Source: Zhengitettix transpicula
Taxonomy: Eukaryota > Arthropoda > Insecta > Orthoptera > Tetrigidae
NCBI GenBank assembly: GCA_037074705.1
Contig: CM073591.1
Coordinates: 96,586,532 to 96,650,531 of the forward strand
Direction: 5' to 3'
Length of the DNA: 64,000 bases
The translations under genes were made by a program, and so were the position numbers. The notes beneath the pieces were generated by a model. It made no database searches and was not told the origin of the DNA. It saw only the letters and a program-made list of their open reading frames with translations. Positions 1 to 9,455 of the stretch are shown piece after piece; position 1 is the first letter of the stretch; the number at the start of each line of letters is the position of its first letter.

Positions 1-168
1 GAACTATGAGCCAGTTATAGTGAAGTCATACTGAAATTATCGTCAACACTATTCTATTCTAAATAACGCGCAATAATACTTAATTACTTATCATTATTTT
101 TTCACATCTTACATTATAATATAATCAATTATTGAAATATTTTAAACCGGGGGTACCTATTCCTATTC

Positions 169-172
<4 letters not shown>
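1..172. other. AT-rich flank, nothing recognised
   Basis: AT-rich sequence with no coding or repeat signature that I recognise, ending at a (TA)n tract. Confidence 0.5.

Positions 173-222
<50 letters not shown>
173..222. repeat. (TA)n microsatellite
   Basis: About 50 bp of uninterrupted AT dinucleotides. It directly abuts the left end of an L-family LTR-like element, as do the other copies of that family. Confidence 0.95.
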
Positions 223-226
<4 letters not shown>

Positions 227-544
227 ATGTTTAAAAAATTATTAATTAACAAAAATGAAATATTTATTATACAATTAATTTGCCCTACGTTGAGGCGACG
301 TTTTATGTAATAAACAAATCAAAATTAACAAACGAAATTTTATTTATTATTAGTTGGGCCTTCGAAGTAAAAAATACATTTATATTTATAGAATTTACGT
401 TACACAATCATAGAATTTACCAACTAAAAAGTTAAACAATCAAAACGAAACGAGAAAGCGAATTGTGACGAATACCTTTAATTATAGTTTACAAAAAGCT
501 TAATTAAATTGGTTTCTACTTACAAAAATTTGGCTGGTACCAGA

Positions 545-799
545 CTAAGATCTCCTGTGCTCGGGCTCACAATTTACACTAAATCTACCTCTTGATTGTA
601 CAAAACACGGTCGTAGTTTTGGTATTTCTCTTCTGGGAACTGGAACTGCTTCTTCTTCCGGATTCTTAGTTAGACAGATTGTTGCAAAATTGTCTTTATG
701 TGGAAACTGATGATGGTCTCGGTACTCGTAGAAAATTTTTAATGTGGCGCGGATTATTAGGTTACTCTTTGCAGTATAACAAAGTATCTCGCTGTCCAA
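545..799 (-). CDS. 84-aa open frame inside LTR-like copy L1, function unknown
   Basis: An ATG-initiated frame of 84 codons on the minus strand, ending 21 bp upstream of the splice-donor-like GTAAGT at 518-523. It is rich in charged residues and has no signal peptide, membrane segment or motif that I recognise. The other L copies do not keep an equivalent long frame at this place, so it is more likely a chance frame or a copy-specific remnant than a conserved protein. Its position before a splice donor is the only reason to list it. Confidence 0.15.
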   Translation of the reverse strand: MDSEILCYTAKSNLIIRATLKIFYEYRDHHQFPHKDNFATICLTKNPEEEAVPVPRREIPKLRPCFVQSRGRFSVNCEPEHRRS

Positions 800-817
800 A
801 CTTTATACTCGAATTCT

Positions 818-1104
818 AAAACTGGTAACGGGAATGCTGCGTCCCCACAGCAAACTCCTCTCCAGCTATCGGAAGGGCGTAGGACAAGTACCCAATGCCC
901 GACATACCTGATGCAGGTTTTTCTAGGGTTTTCCCTGCATTTCTTTAGGCGAATTCCGGGTAGGATTCTTAAAATATAGCCCGGGGGCCCTAGTAACCTA
1001 CCTTCCTCTACCCTTCCGCATCCCCCCTTTCAAATCCCACCCTATGCTATTAAAGGGGAGTTGCCCAACGTGGTTTACCCTCATGTAGCCTGTTGCCTTA
1101 AAAA
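818..1104 (+). mobile_element. RetA retroposon copy A1, 5'-truncated
   Basis: RetA 3' half from the AAACTGG step to the terminal A-run. It contains the family landmarks GGAATGCTGCGTCCCCACAG, the AGCCCGGGGGCCCTAG block and the ATTAAAGGGGAGTTGCC block, and ends in CCTTAAAAA. It is nested in L1, so it inserted after that element. Confidence 0.85.
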
Positions 1105-1319
1105 TACAGTTGGATTATTACGCTGGCCTTGCTGTTTGTTGTCTGCTATCAAATTATTACTACCTAACCCGACTTCAACACTAGACCGACTGCCGTTCCA
1201 GAAAGTGCTCGCGGCTCACGACAAAACTAGCCTACACATTGTAGTCTTTTGAAAATTTGGTACCGCTAACAATCCATTATATCTGTCCAATTATTAAAAT
1301 CATTAATGGCCTTAATTAG

Positions 1320-1324
<5 letters not shown>

Positions 1325-1365
<41 letters not shown>
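1325..1365. repeat. (TA)n microsatellite
   Basis: About 41 bp of AT dinucleotides at the right edge of L1. Confidence 0.95.
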
Positions 1366-1366
<1 letters not shown>

Positions 1367-1891
1367 TTGTGTGTATTGATGTTATAATGGTCAATATAGT
1401 TAATAGTAAGTTACAGAAACAGAGGTGACATGTTACGCTCCTATTTCCAAAGGTAATTTCACAACCGAAGCTTCAAAAGAAAATGTGCAACGTAGTTTCA
1501 ATAAAAGAATGCAATAGCATCAGTGTTGTATATGTAAAGAGACACGTGTATGCGTTTAACTACTCGTTTGTTGATGCACATGTTTCTACAAACCTGTAAC
1601 TGAATTCGTACACATACGTATAACACGCTCCGTAGTTACAAAACAATTTTTTCAGTTATTCAATGGCAACAATTTTTCAACTAGTGAGAAAAATGACCTC
1701 TAGGTGTACATTTCGAAACTGGAAACAAACGTGTACCTTCCGGTATAATGTTTTTATTTGGAAGCCCTCGCATACGATTTTAAAAAATACAACTGAATAA
1801 AGTTCGAGAAAAGTTAACTGGAGTTAGCATACTGCGTCATAACTAATCCTTACGAATATAAAATAATGAAAAATGTACGTTGGATTGAAAA
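1366..1891. other. Unassigned AT-rich stretch
   Basis: No gene, repeat or RNA signature recognised on either strand. Confidence 0.4.
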
Positions 1892-2276
1892 TTAATAATA
1901 AAAAATATAGCCAAATACAGACAAAATAAGTATAATATAAATACCACACAACGTTTCTCTTTTTTTTTTCCTTTCTTCATGTGCTGAGAATTGCCTAAGG
2001 CGACCCAACTGCACTCGTCAGTTGACGAAACTCAAAAGCCTCATTTTCGGCTTTAATATTCATTCTAGTTTTTAAACTTCGTTAAATCTTTCGAACAAAT
2101 TAGTTATTGGCAGTGTGAGTTTTTACTTAATTTTAAAGCTTTTGAGTTTTGTCAACTGGCCAGTACAGTTGTGTTTCTTAGCACCTGAAGAAAGGGACAA
2201 GGATACCACAAACGTTGTGTGATATTTATATTATCTCTTCTTTTATCTGTATTTGGCTATACTTTTTATTATTAAT
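1892..2276. repeat. Foldback element with ~145-bp inverted arms
   Basis: The left arm (about 1892-2040) and right arm (about 2136-2275) are reverse complements with scattered mismatches and small indels. Landmarks are TATAGCCAAATACAGA in the left arm against TCTGTATTTGGCTATA in the right, CACACAACGTTT against AAACGTTGTGTGA, and CAGTTGACGAAACTCAAAAGC against GCTTTTGAGTTTTGTCAACTG. The spacer is about 95 bp. This shape fits a foldback or MITE-type element, but I could not define target-site duplications. Confidence 0.7.
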
Positions 2277-2519
2277 ATAAACTTATATTAAAACATTCTT
2301 AGCATAATGAACAAAATTTTAATTTCTACGCCAACAAATTTTTCCTTTTTATAAGTTTTTTGGTATATCTTTATACCTATTATTATTATTAAATGAAAAA
2401 TCTGGTTTCAATTTCTCGCGTATATTATTTAATGAAATGACACTATATTAAATATTTTAACGAGGTTTTAAATTATTATCAAGGCAAGAATTTTTGTTAA
2501 ATAACAATTGTTTCCCTTG

Positions 2520-2601
<82 letters not shown>
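2520..2601. repeat. Compound (CA)n(TA)n microsatellite
   Basis: About 28 bp of CA repeats run directly into about 54 bp of TA repeats. Confidence 0.95.
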
Positions 2602-2603
<2 letters not shown>

Positions 2604-3066
2604 TACATAAAATCAGTGACACATATATATTTTGTTAAATGACCATGTGTTGGAAACTTTTATTGTGGGAGTACTAAGTATGCAGGAGGTTATTGGGTGT
2701 TATTGAGAATAAAACAATGTTAATTATTTTTAATTACTTATCATTGTTCTTATCAATTATAATTAATAATAATAATGACCTTCACAAAAATAAGTCTAAT
2801 GGGGGTCAGATCTTGGAATTTCCAAGGTCAACGTATCTACCCTCTTAAACCTAATTCTCTACGACTCATTTTTAATATTTATTAAAATGTAATAAGATAC
2901 AGAACAACGGATTACAAAACCCTTTACCATTGATATGGTATAAAACAAATCCAATAATGTAGTAAATGATTATAATTGCTATACATCGAACAATTTCCAT
3001 CTAACTTGGTACGTAAGGGTTAAAATATGGAAAAAACACTATGTAGTTCATAGGGCTAAGGTTAGT
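2602..3066. other. Unassigned AT-rich stretch
   Basis: No recognisable feature on either strand. Confidence 0.4.
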
Positions 3067-3158
3067 AGAGAACTTATTTATTTAATGCAAAATTACTGTC
3101 CGTTGTTCTAATTTGTATCTTCCTATTATTATCGCAATTGATGCATCTTTTTATGTTT
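3067..3158 (+). repeat. Direct repeat, copy 1 of 2
   Basis: About 92 bp starting AGAGAACTTATTTATTT and ending near CATCTTTTTATGTTT. It recurs 680 bp downstream with only a few substitutions. Confidence 0.85.
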
Positions 3159-3746
3159 GGGGTTGTAACATTTGGCTCTATTGAAATGCCTTGAAAATAT
3201 AACACGAAATAGTTTTTTTTGTGTGTAAAATCACAAGTTTTGTTGATTTCTGAGGGCGAGAGTGACATTCCCAAAGCCGGTTGTCACATGTTCAGTCCTC
3301 CATGAGCATAGGGGTTCGGAGAACAAAATACTGCTAAGAAAATAAACGTATTAAAATATTTAAAAATTCGATTCCTGTTCTGCAATTATTTCTATCAGAA
3401 GTTGCACTAAAGTTAAATTTAAATGCTCTTTTATTAAATTTAACGGTAGTTTTAGTACAATATCGTGTTTCTGAACCTCGTAATATAAACAAGTCGGAAG
3501 ATGATTTATTTCTTACAGTCTATTAAGATGTTAAATTGACATGATTACCAGAGTGACGCACATTCAGTTAATATAAATTGGAAATATACAGTACTTCTAG
3601 AGAAGGAGTTATTAGTGAACATAGCAAAGTTTGCGTAGGAGGAGAACAGGAATTACGTTAACATAAAAATTGGTTATTATCTAATCACAAAGTTGGTTCT
3701 CTTGAAAGTGTAATAAATATTTGAAAAAAATATATATAAAATTTTC

Positions 3747-3838
3747 AGAGAACTTATTTATTTCATGCAAAATTACTGCCCGTTGTTCTAATTTGTATAT
3801 TCCTATTATTATCGCAATTGATACATCTTTTTATGTTT
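3747..3838 (+). repeat. Direct repeat, copy 2 of 2
   Basis: Second copy of the 92-bp repeat. Similarity stops on both sides, so it is a local duplication or two fragments of a dispersed repeat I do not recognise. Confidence 0.85.
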
Positions 3839-4439
3839 CATGGCTCTACAAAGCACAGTTTATTTCAATTAATTTTTTTGTGATACAGAAGGTTTTGATA
3901 AATCTACTCCCGAGCAATATCTGCTGATCAGCTAGTATTATTCTGATTTCAAAGCTATAGATACCTTCATGTACGAAAGGTTTTTTATTCTAAGCACGAG
4001 AAACACGTTTCTATGTACTTATGCGTCACCCACATGAAACTAACCCTTTTCACACATGGGCCATTATAATGAACATTAACATTATTAATTACTAAAGTTA
4101 CACGTATAAATCACCATTTACAATTAACATTTGCATCAACTAAATGGTTTGTAACGCCCCATTTAAATTAAAATGAGTTGAAATTACTTCTAATGAATCC
4201 ATTCGTCTGAAATTTTGTGTATTTAATTTTAGATATAATTATGCAAATAATTTCCAATTGTATGTATAAATTATCCTTAAAATATTAATCAATAATAGTT
4301 ATACACTAACGTACGCAATATAACAGTAAATGAAAATTCTAATTTGTTTTAATGAAATAACAGATTCATTAGATACATAATTATTGCTCGTATAGAGCAA
4401 TTTCTACTAATTTAATTTCCCATCGCTAAAGGTCTGCTT
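3839..4439. other. Unassigned AT-rich stretch
   Basis: Nothing recognised. Confidence 0.4.
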
Positions 4440-4770
4440 CAGAGGTAATCCGTGAGATATGATTGATTCGATATGAGAGAAGCAGTCCATAAACTCCCGG
4501 GAATCGCGCTTCCTTAGGCTGGTGAACGGTTTTTGCCACAGAAAAAGACTACGGCATATTACAGTTTTAATATGGGCTACGTTCCGGAGTGTAGCCGAAA
4601 CTGCAATATTAGGCCAGACATTTCCCTTGGGCCAGTGGTTCTTATCCCAACAGCCAATATACAGAAAACAATGGCGTCCCCGGGATTAATAACAAGGCGC
4701 TCGCGGCTAACTTGCGCCTGCGTGTTCGCACCACCGTGTCTTTCAGATTAAAAGATACATAAAAATTTTC
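4440..4770. other. Moderately GC-rich segment, unassigned
   Basis: GC content is clearly above the surroundings, with several CpGs (for example CGCTCGCGGC near 4698). A 72-codon frame (4533-4751, plus strand) carries no recognisable motif. It could be a decayed repeat, a regulatory island or a relic exon; I cannot tell which. Confidence 0.3.
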
Positions 4771-4975
4771 ATCTCGGATCATTAAGTGAAAATCCAGCGA
4801 AAAGCTAGAGGACGGGGTGAATTTTAGCATGATCTTGGTAAAAATAAGGAAGCTCGATTTATATCTGTTAGATTAATTCCTGAAGACTTGTTTTATTGCG
4901 TATCTATTGAATTATAAATTAGTTATAGTTAGGCTACATTGTATATTACAGTATTTGCAGAGGTTTCGTCTAGAG

Positions 4976-5512
4976 CAGTGTTCCCAACCATTTTTTTTTT
5001 GCCATGGGGCACCTAAGTATTTTTAATGCCACCGTATGTTACATATACATTTGTTTTATATTAAAAAATAAAGAAGCCTAATTTCAACTTGTGTATCACT
5101 GTTTTTCTAAGTACATAAACAAACTAATTATTTATTTTAATCTGAGATCGCAAAACCTATCGCCCATTCCGGCTTTTGTTCGAAATTAAGTTCTTATTTC
5201 ATTTAACACGCGTAGTTGGCGCTAGACTACAGTAGAAAACAACTTAGTGCATGTCATATCAATCGTGCAACACATTACATATTATTCTTTCACTTGGCAT
5301 AGAAAACAATACTCTCCCAGTACATCGTAGTTTATATTACTCCAATCTTTCAAGTTTGGCTCTACATAAAGCACAAAACTTACCAAATGCTTATTAAAAA
5401 TTGAGATAGCAACAGTGGTTTAAAAATTCTAGGCGAGCTCATTTTCGAATTGCCCCCCTGAACATTCAAATTGCACCCTTGAGGGGCGTGGGCCCAACGT
5501 TGGGAGAGGTTC
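4976..5512. mobile_element. Non-autonomous hAT-type MITE
   Basis: The left end reads CAGTGTTCCCAACC followed by a T-run and GCCATGGGGCACC, the typical start of hAT non-autonomous elements. The right end carries GGCGTGGGCCCAACGTTGGGA, a decayed inverted partner of the left end. The flanks GTCTAGAG (4968-4975) and ATCTAGAG (5513-5520) agree in 7 of 8 positions, the 8-bp target-site duplication expected for hAT. The inner right sequence TTGCCCCCCTGAACATTCAA is also typical of such elements. No transposase is encoded. Confidence 0.75.
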
Positions 5513-5520
5513 ATCTAGAG

Positions 5521-6567
5521 TTTCTTAAGCTCGGGCGAGACGGAAGTACTTACAATAGGGTCAGAACGATAATTTTCAAACCCTGGTTTAGGTTTTGGGA
5601 AGTTAACATTACTACCGTATCATTTCTAGGTAGACTAGAACTTCTAAAGATTATGAGCAATCTCTGGCGATATCTGATAACAGTCCAAACAACTGAAAAA
5701 TTAATTTATATAATATTCTCAGACAGTCATCCGGGTGGTATCATCGATTATTCACTACGCTTTGGCAACACGCCATCTGAAGGGAAGAAACGTTACGACG
5801 TGTTTTAAATATATATGCTATTTTAATTTTTATATATAACTATTATGACTGTTGCTCAGTTTATTTAATTTACTAAATACGAGTCAGATATGGTTTTAAT
5901 TTTAACATTAATATGATCTGTATCCCGATTGAGAACTTATTCTGATGTAAGACGAAGCGAAAATGTTGCATTCGACCTTTCTTTGATCAGAGATCTCTTC
6001 AGTATTTGAGAGAGAAACAATAGATATATTAAGTTTACTATTGTTAATCAAGTAGTATAGTAAGAATTTGAATATGTTTAACAATTTAAGTGAAACGCCG
6101 ACAGAAATTAATGTCTGACCATCAATGCATATATATTTTTAGACTTGTTGTGATACAGTTTTTCTGTATTTTCTAATTAATTTAGATGTTTCCCTTGTCT
6201 AATTGGTTTATATTGATTTTATTGCCACAAATTATTTTTATAAATCGAATAATTACATATAAAATAATGTTTTGTAAATAAATTAAATGTAGTATACCAA
6301 CAGCAGTATGTAAATATCGGTAAGCGGTGTTTGTAGTTTTCGGAACAATAAAGAAAAATATATTTTTTTACTATTCTACTATTAATACGCGGCTAATTTT
6401 TGTTGTACGTTCGACTCACTTTCCGGGCTGCTTCACACATACTTTCCTCTTACAGAAATGTATTTCAAATTGTATAGGTTAGTATTGTGGTTAATATGAA
6501 ACTTTATTTAATCATTTTAATGTATTTATGTATTACACATTAAAATATCCGGCATTTTTAGCGATTC
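5521..6567. other. Unassigned AT-rich stretch
   Basis: About 1 kb without a supported feature. A 109-codon frame that runs out of the MITE to 5808 has no recognisable motif and is treated as chance. Confidence 0.4.
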
Positions 6568-7808
6568 ATATAATACCAGCGTTGCCCGGGTATTTATTTA
6601 CTACCACTTTTAATGCGAGAATGAAACTCAGCGACTACTATAACCTCGGATCAACACTAATCACGGTCTTTTTTGCATTACTTTTTATGTAAACACTTCC
6701 ACCACCAACCCTGTGGTTGCTTCCCTTCCTTGCCTTCTGGAGTTGAAATTAGACACTCCAAATTTTAGAATGACACTATCAAATTAAGCGATCCCGAAAA
6801 CCTTTTTATTCGACGCTAATAATGGCTGTTTAATACTGTTATAAATTTCACCTTCCTCACCTAGAGGTGGTAGGTGTGTCTTAACTCTTCAGTGTTTTTT
6901 CCGAGCTCGTAAGTAATATATGTATATGGTTTGGTAGAAATTGGTCTACGCATTTAAGATATTATACGGAAATTTGTTAGAACCCCTTGCATCTCCACCC
7001 ATATGTGTTTAACTAGAATTAAACACATTCACATCTAGAACCTTGGACTTTACACCAATCTCAGGGGTTTCCCGTTTCTTTATGTAACGCCCCTCCACAC
7101 CCACCCTTAGTGGTTCTGCCTTTCCATGCTTTAGGGGGATAAAATTATACACTGAAACATCTGAATATGAAAGTATTAAACTCATAGAGTCAGAAAACTA
7201 AATATTGGACGCTAAAAACGACCGTTTTAACATGTTTTTATATACCTTCCCCATCCCCACACGTTTGGCTCAACTAATATTTAACTGACACAGTGAATGT
7301 CAAAATTAAAGTCACTGACCTTCGATTTGACACCAATTTCGGTTGTTTTTAATTATTTTTATGTATCTCCCCTCAAACTCCTGCTTTATAGGTCCTTGAA
7401 GGGGTTGAAATTACACTAAATAAATCTGGATAGAAAGTATTAATAACATAGACGTCTAAAAGTAATTAGTAAATGCTAATATCGGTCGTGTTAGCAAGTT
7501 TTCAATTTTACCCCTTGGCAGTTGCTTAACGCTTCGAAAGGCTGACTTAAAAACCTTCGCCGGGGTGCGCACAATAAGACACCAAAGTTTCATCGAAAGA
7601 GCTGTCTGTTGATAACAGAAATCATTCTTCTAAAATTTTACAAATTTTTCACACTCAAAGTTGCGTTATTCGATTCTTCATTCTCACATTGAAAATTCCA
7701 CTGATTAGAGACTTACCAAAAAAATATTTAAAGTTATGGAACAGGATTAAAGTGCGTAAATTAACACACGCAGAAAGAAACACAAAGACATTCTTTTTAT
7801 ATAGAGAG
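6568..7808 (-). mobile_element. Helitron-like non-autonomous element H0
   Basis: On the minus strand the right end reads TCTCTCTATATAAAAAG, a Helitron-type 5' end beginning with TC. The left end carries CCCGGGCAACGCTGG, the GC-rich hairpin that precedes the CTAG terminus in related copies; the CTAG itself is decayed. Internal blocks such as GTGTCTAATTTCAACT and the GTTACATAAA-type motif recur in the Helitron at 30.1-31.3 kb. No Rep or helicase coding is visible. Confidence 0.6.
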
Positions 7809-7837
7809 AGATACACAGAAAACTTATGGGGCGGCAC

Positions 7838-7888
7838 TTGCGAGCGATGTTCTCTCGCAAGTAGAACCGTGTAGGAGAGATACGAAGA
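7838..7888 (+). mobile_element. RetA 5'-end fragment A0
   Basis: This matches the RetA 5' end: the stem CTTGCGAG...CTCTCGCAAG, then AGAACCGTGTAGGAGAGATACGAAGA. It stops exactly where the T-run of the inverted RetA pair begins. With copy A4 it probably forms one older RetA element split by the hairpin. Confidence 0.65.
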
Positions 7889-8427
7889 TTTTTTTTTTTT
7901 TTAGGGCAATAGGCTACATGAGGGTAATCCACTTAGTGCAACTCCCCTTTAATAGCATAGGAAGGGATTTGAAAGGGGGGATGCGGAAGGGTAGAGGAAG
8001 GTAGCCAAGGGTTAACTAGGGCCCCCGGGCTATATTTTAAGGATCCTACCTGGCATTCGCCTAAAGGAATGCAGGGAAAACCTTAGAAAAACCTGCATCG
8101 GGTAGGTCGGGCATTGGGTACTTGTCCCACGCCCTTCCGATAGCGGGAGAGGAGTTTGCTGTGGGGACGCAGCTTACCCCTCGCCATGCCTTGGCCTGTT
8201 TAGGAGGCAGCTGGCCGACTATTCCAATAGGAATAGCGGACAACTCTTGCCGTATGCCCAAGGTCTGCGACCCCGGAACATACACCTCTCAAAACAGACC
8301 GAGGTGCCTCGGCATGTGGGAACCTTAGTTCAAAAAAAACCAGAGAGATGTGAGAGCATCCCCAAAGGTAGTCCCCCGCCAGAGCTCTCTGGGAAGGTTC
8401 ACCTGCGAGAAATCCTCTCGCAGGCTT
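7889..8427 (-). mobile_element. RetA full-length copy A2
   Basis: Full-length RetA in reverse orientation. On the minus strand it starts AAGCCTGCGAGAG, forms a short 5' stem-loop (CCTGCGAGA / TCTCGCAGG), carries GAACTAAGGTTCCCACA and GGTGTATGTTCCGGGGTC blocks, and ends CCCT plus a 14-nt A-run. The 68-112 residue frames on both strands are by-products of its GC-rich sequence and mirror each other across the hairpin, so I do not call them genes. Confidence 0.9.
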
Positions 8428-8482
8428 CCTTCAGAGATACGAAGAGGCTACCTTTGGGAACTAAGGTTGCCAAGGACAAAGA
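8428..8482. other. Hairpin spacer matching both outer flanks
   Basis: The spacer contains AGAGATACGAAGA (8433-8445), identical to the 13 bases just before the hairpin (7876-7888). It also contains AACTAAGGTTGCC (8459-8471), identical to the 13 bases at its right edge (9020-9032). Between them lies GGCTACCTTTGGG, a RetA motif absent from the outer flanks. Confidence 0.85.
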
Positions 8483-9021
8483 AAGCCTGCGAGAGGATTT
8501 CTCGCAGGTGAACCTTCCCAGAGAGCTCTGGCGGGGGCTACCTTTGGGGATGCTCTCACATCTCTCTGGTTTTTTTTTGAACTAAGGTTCCCACATGCCG
8601 AGGCACCTCGGTCTGTTTTGAGAGGTGTATGTTCCGGGGTCGCAGACCTTGGGCATACGGCAAGAGTTGTCCGCTATTCCTATTGGAATAGTCGGCCAGC
8701 TGCCTCCTAAACAGGCCAAGGCATGGCGAGGGGTAAGCTGCGTCCCCACAGCAAACTCCTCTCCCGCTATCGGAAGGGCGTGGGACAAGTACCCAATGCC
8801 CGATCTACCCGATGCAGGTTTTTCTAAGGTTTTCCCTGCATTCCTTTAGGCGAATGCCGGGTAGGATCCTTAAAATATAGCCCGGGGGCCCTAGTTAACC
8901 CTTGGCTACCTTTCTCTACCCTTCCGCATCCCCCCTTTCAAATCCCTTCCTATGCTATTAAAGGGGAGTTGCCCTAAGTGGATTACCCTCATGTAGCCTA
9001 TTGCCCTAAAAAAAAAAAAAA
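8483..9021 (+). mobile_element. RetA full-length copy A3
   Basis: Forward partner of A2, with the same 5' start, 5' stem-loop, body and 14-nt A-tail. It differs from A2 at only a few positions, for example GATCTACC against GACCTACC near 8806. Confidence 0.9.
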
Positions 9022-9455
9022 CTAAGGTTGCCACAAGCCGAGGCACCTCGACCTGTTTTGAGAGGTGTATGTTCCGGGGTCACAGACCTTGGGCATACGG
9101 TAAGAGTTGTCCGCTATTCCCATTGGAATAGTCGGCCAGCTGCCTCCTAAACTGGTCGAGGCGCGGAGAAGGGAATGCTGCGTCCCCACAGCAAACTCAT
9201 CTCCCGCTATCGGAAGGGCGTGGGACAAGTACCCAATGCCCGACCACCTACCTGATGCAGGTTTTTCTAGGGTTTGTCCTGCATTTCTTTTAGGCGAATG
9301 CCGGGTAGGATCCTTAAACTATAGCCCGGGGGCCCTAGTTAACCCTTGGCTACCTTCCTCTACCCTTCCACATCCCCCCTTTCACTTCGTATGCTATTAA
9401 AGGGGAGTTGCCACCATGTGGATTACCCTCATGTAGCCTGTTACACTAGAAAAAA
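9020..9455 (+). mobile_element. RetA copy A4 (probable 3' portion of split element)
   Basis: It starts at AACTAAGGTTGCC, directly against the A-tail of A3, and continues to TTACACTAGAAAAAA. It is more diverged from A2/A3 than they are from each other. Together with A0 it is plausibly the older element that received the hairpin. Confidence 0.8.

Larger units (their letters stand above)
223..1322 (-). mobile_element. L-family LTR-like element, copy L1 (interrupted by RetA)
   Basis: Minus-strand copy of the L repeat. Its left edge (TTGGAATG, a decayed TGTAAT) abuts one (TA)n tract and its right edge abuts another. Near the right edge, 1290-1320 reads on the minus strand as an AATTAAGGCCATTAAT-type block that matches the TGTAAT-proximal start of the copies at 57536 and 60354. 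Modules resembling the tRNA-Lys 3' end lie at 282-311 and about 354-370, next to TGTAAT-type steps. A consensus splice donor GTAAGT lies on the minus strand at 518-523 just after CTGGTACCAG, a context shared with the copy at 57536. A RetA retroposon (818-1104) is nested inside. I see no gag or pol. A solo LTR is the simplest reading; the exact family is unknown. Confidence 0.55.
7889..9021. repeat. Near-perfect 1.13-kb inverted repeat (RetA hairpin)
   Basis: The left arm 7889-8427 and right arm 8483-9021 are 539 bp each and pair throughout with coordinates summing to 16910. A 14-nt T-run opens the structure and a 14-nt A-run closes it. I counted about four mismatches across the 3' half of the arms and no indel. 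The spacer is 55 bp (8428-8482). Each arm is a full-length RetA copy, arranged head to head. A transcript crossing it would fold into a long double-stranded RNA. Assembly or library artefacts can also make such structures; the few arm differences argue for, but do not prove, a real locus. Confidence 0.9.

Noticed and set aside
5479..5808. 109-codon frame
   Set aside because: Begins inside the hAT MITE end and runs into unrelated DNA; no recognisable domain.
8061..9400. Open frames of 68-112 codons on both strands in RetA copies
   Set aside because: They recur in opposite strands and different copies, mirror each other across the hairpin, and follow from GC-rich sequence lacking stops. Truncated copies break them freely.
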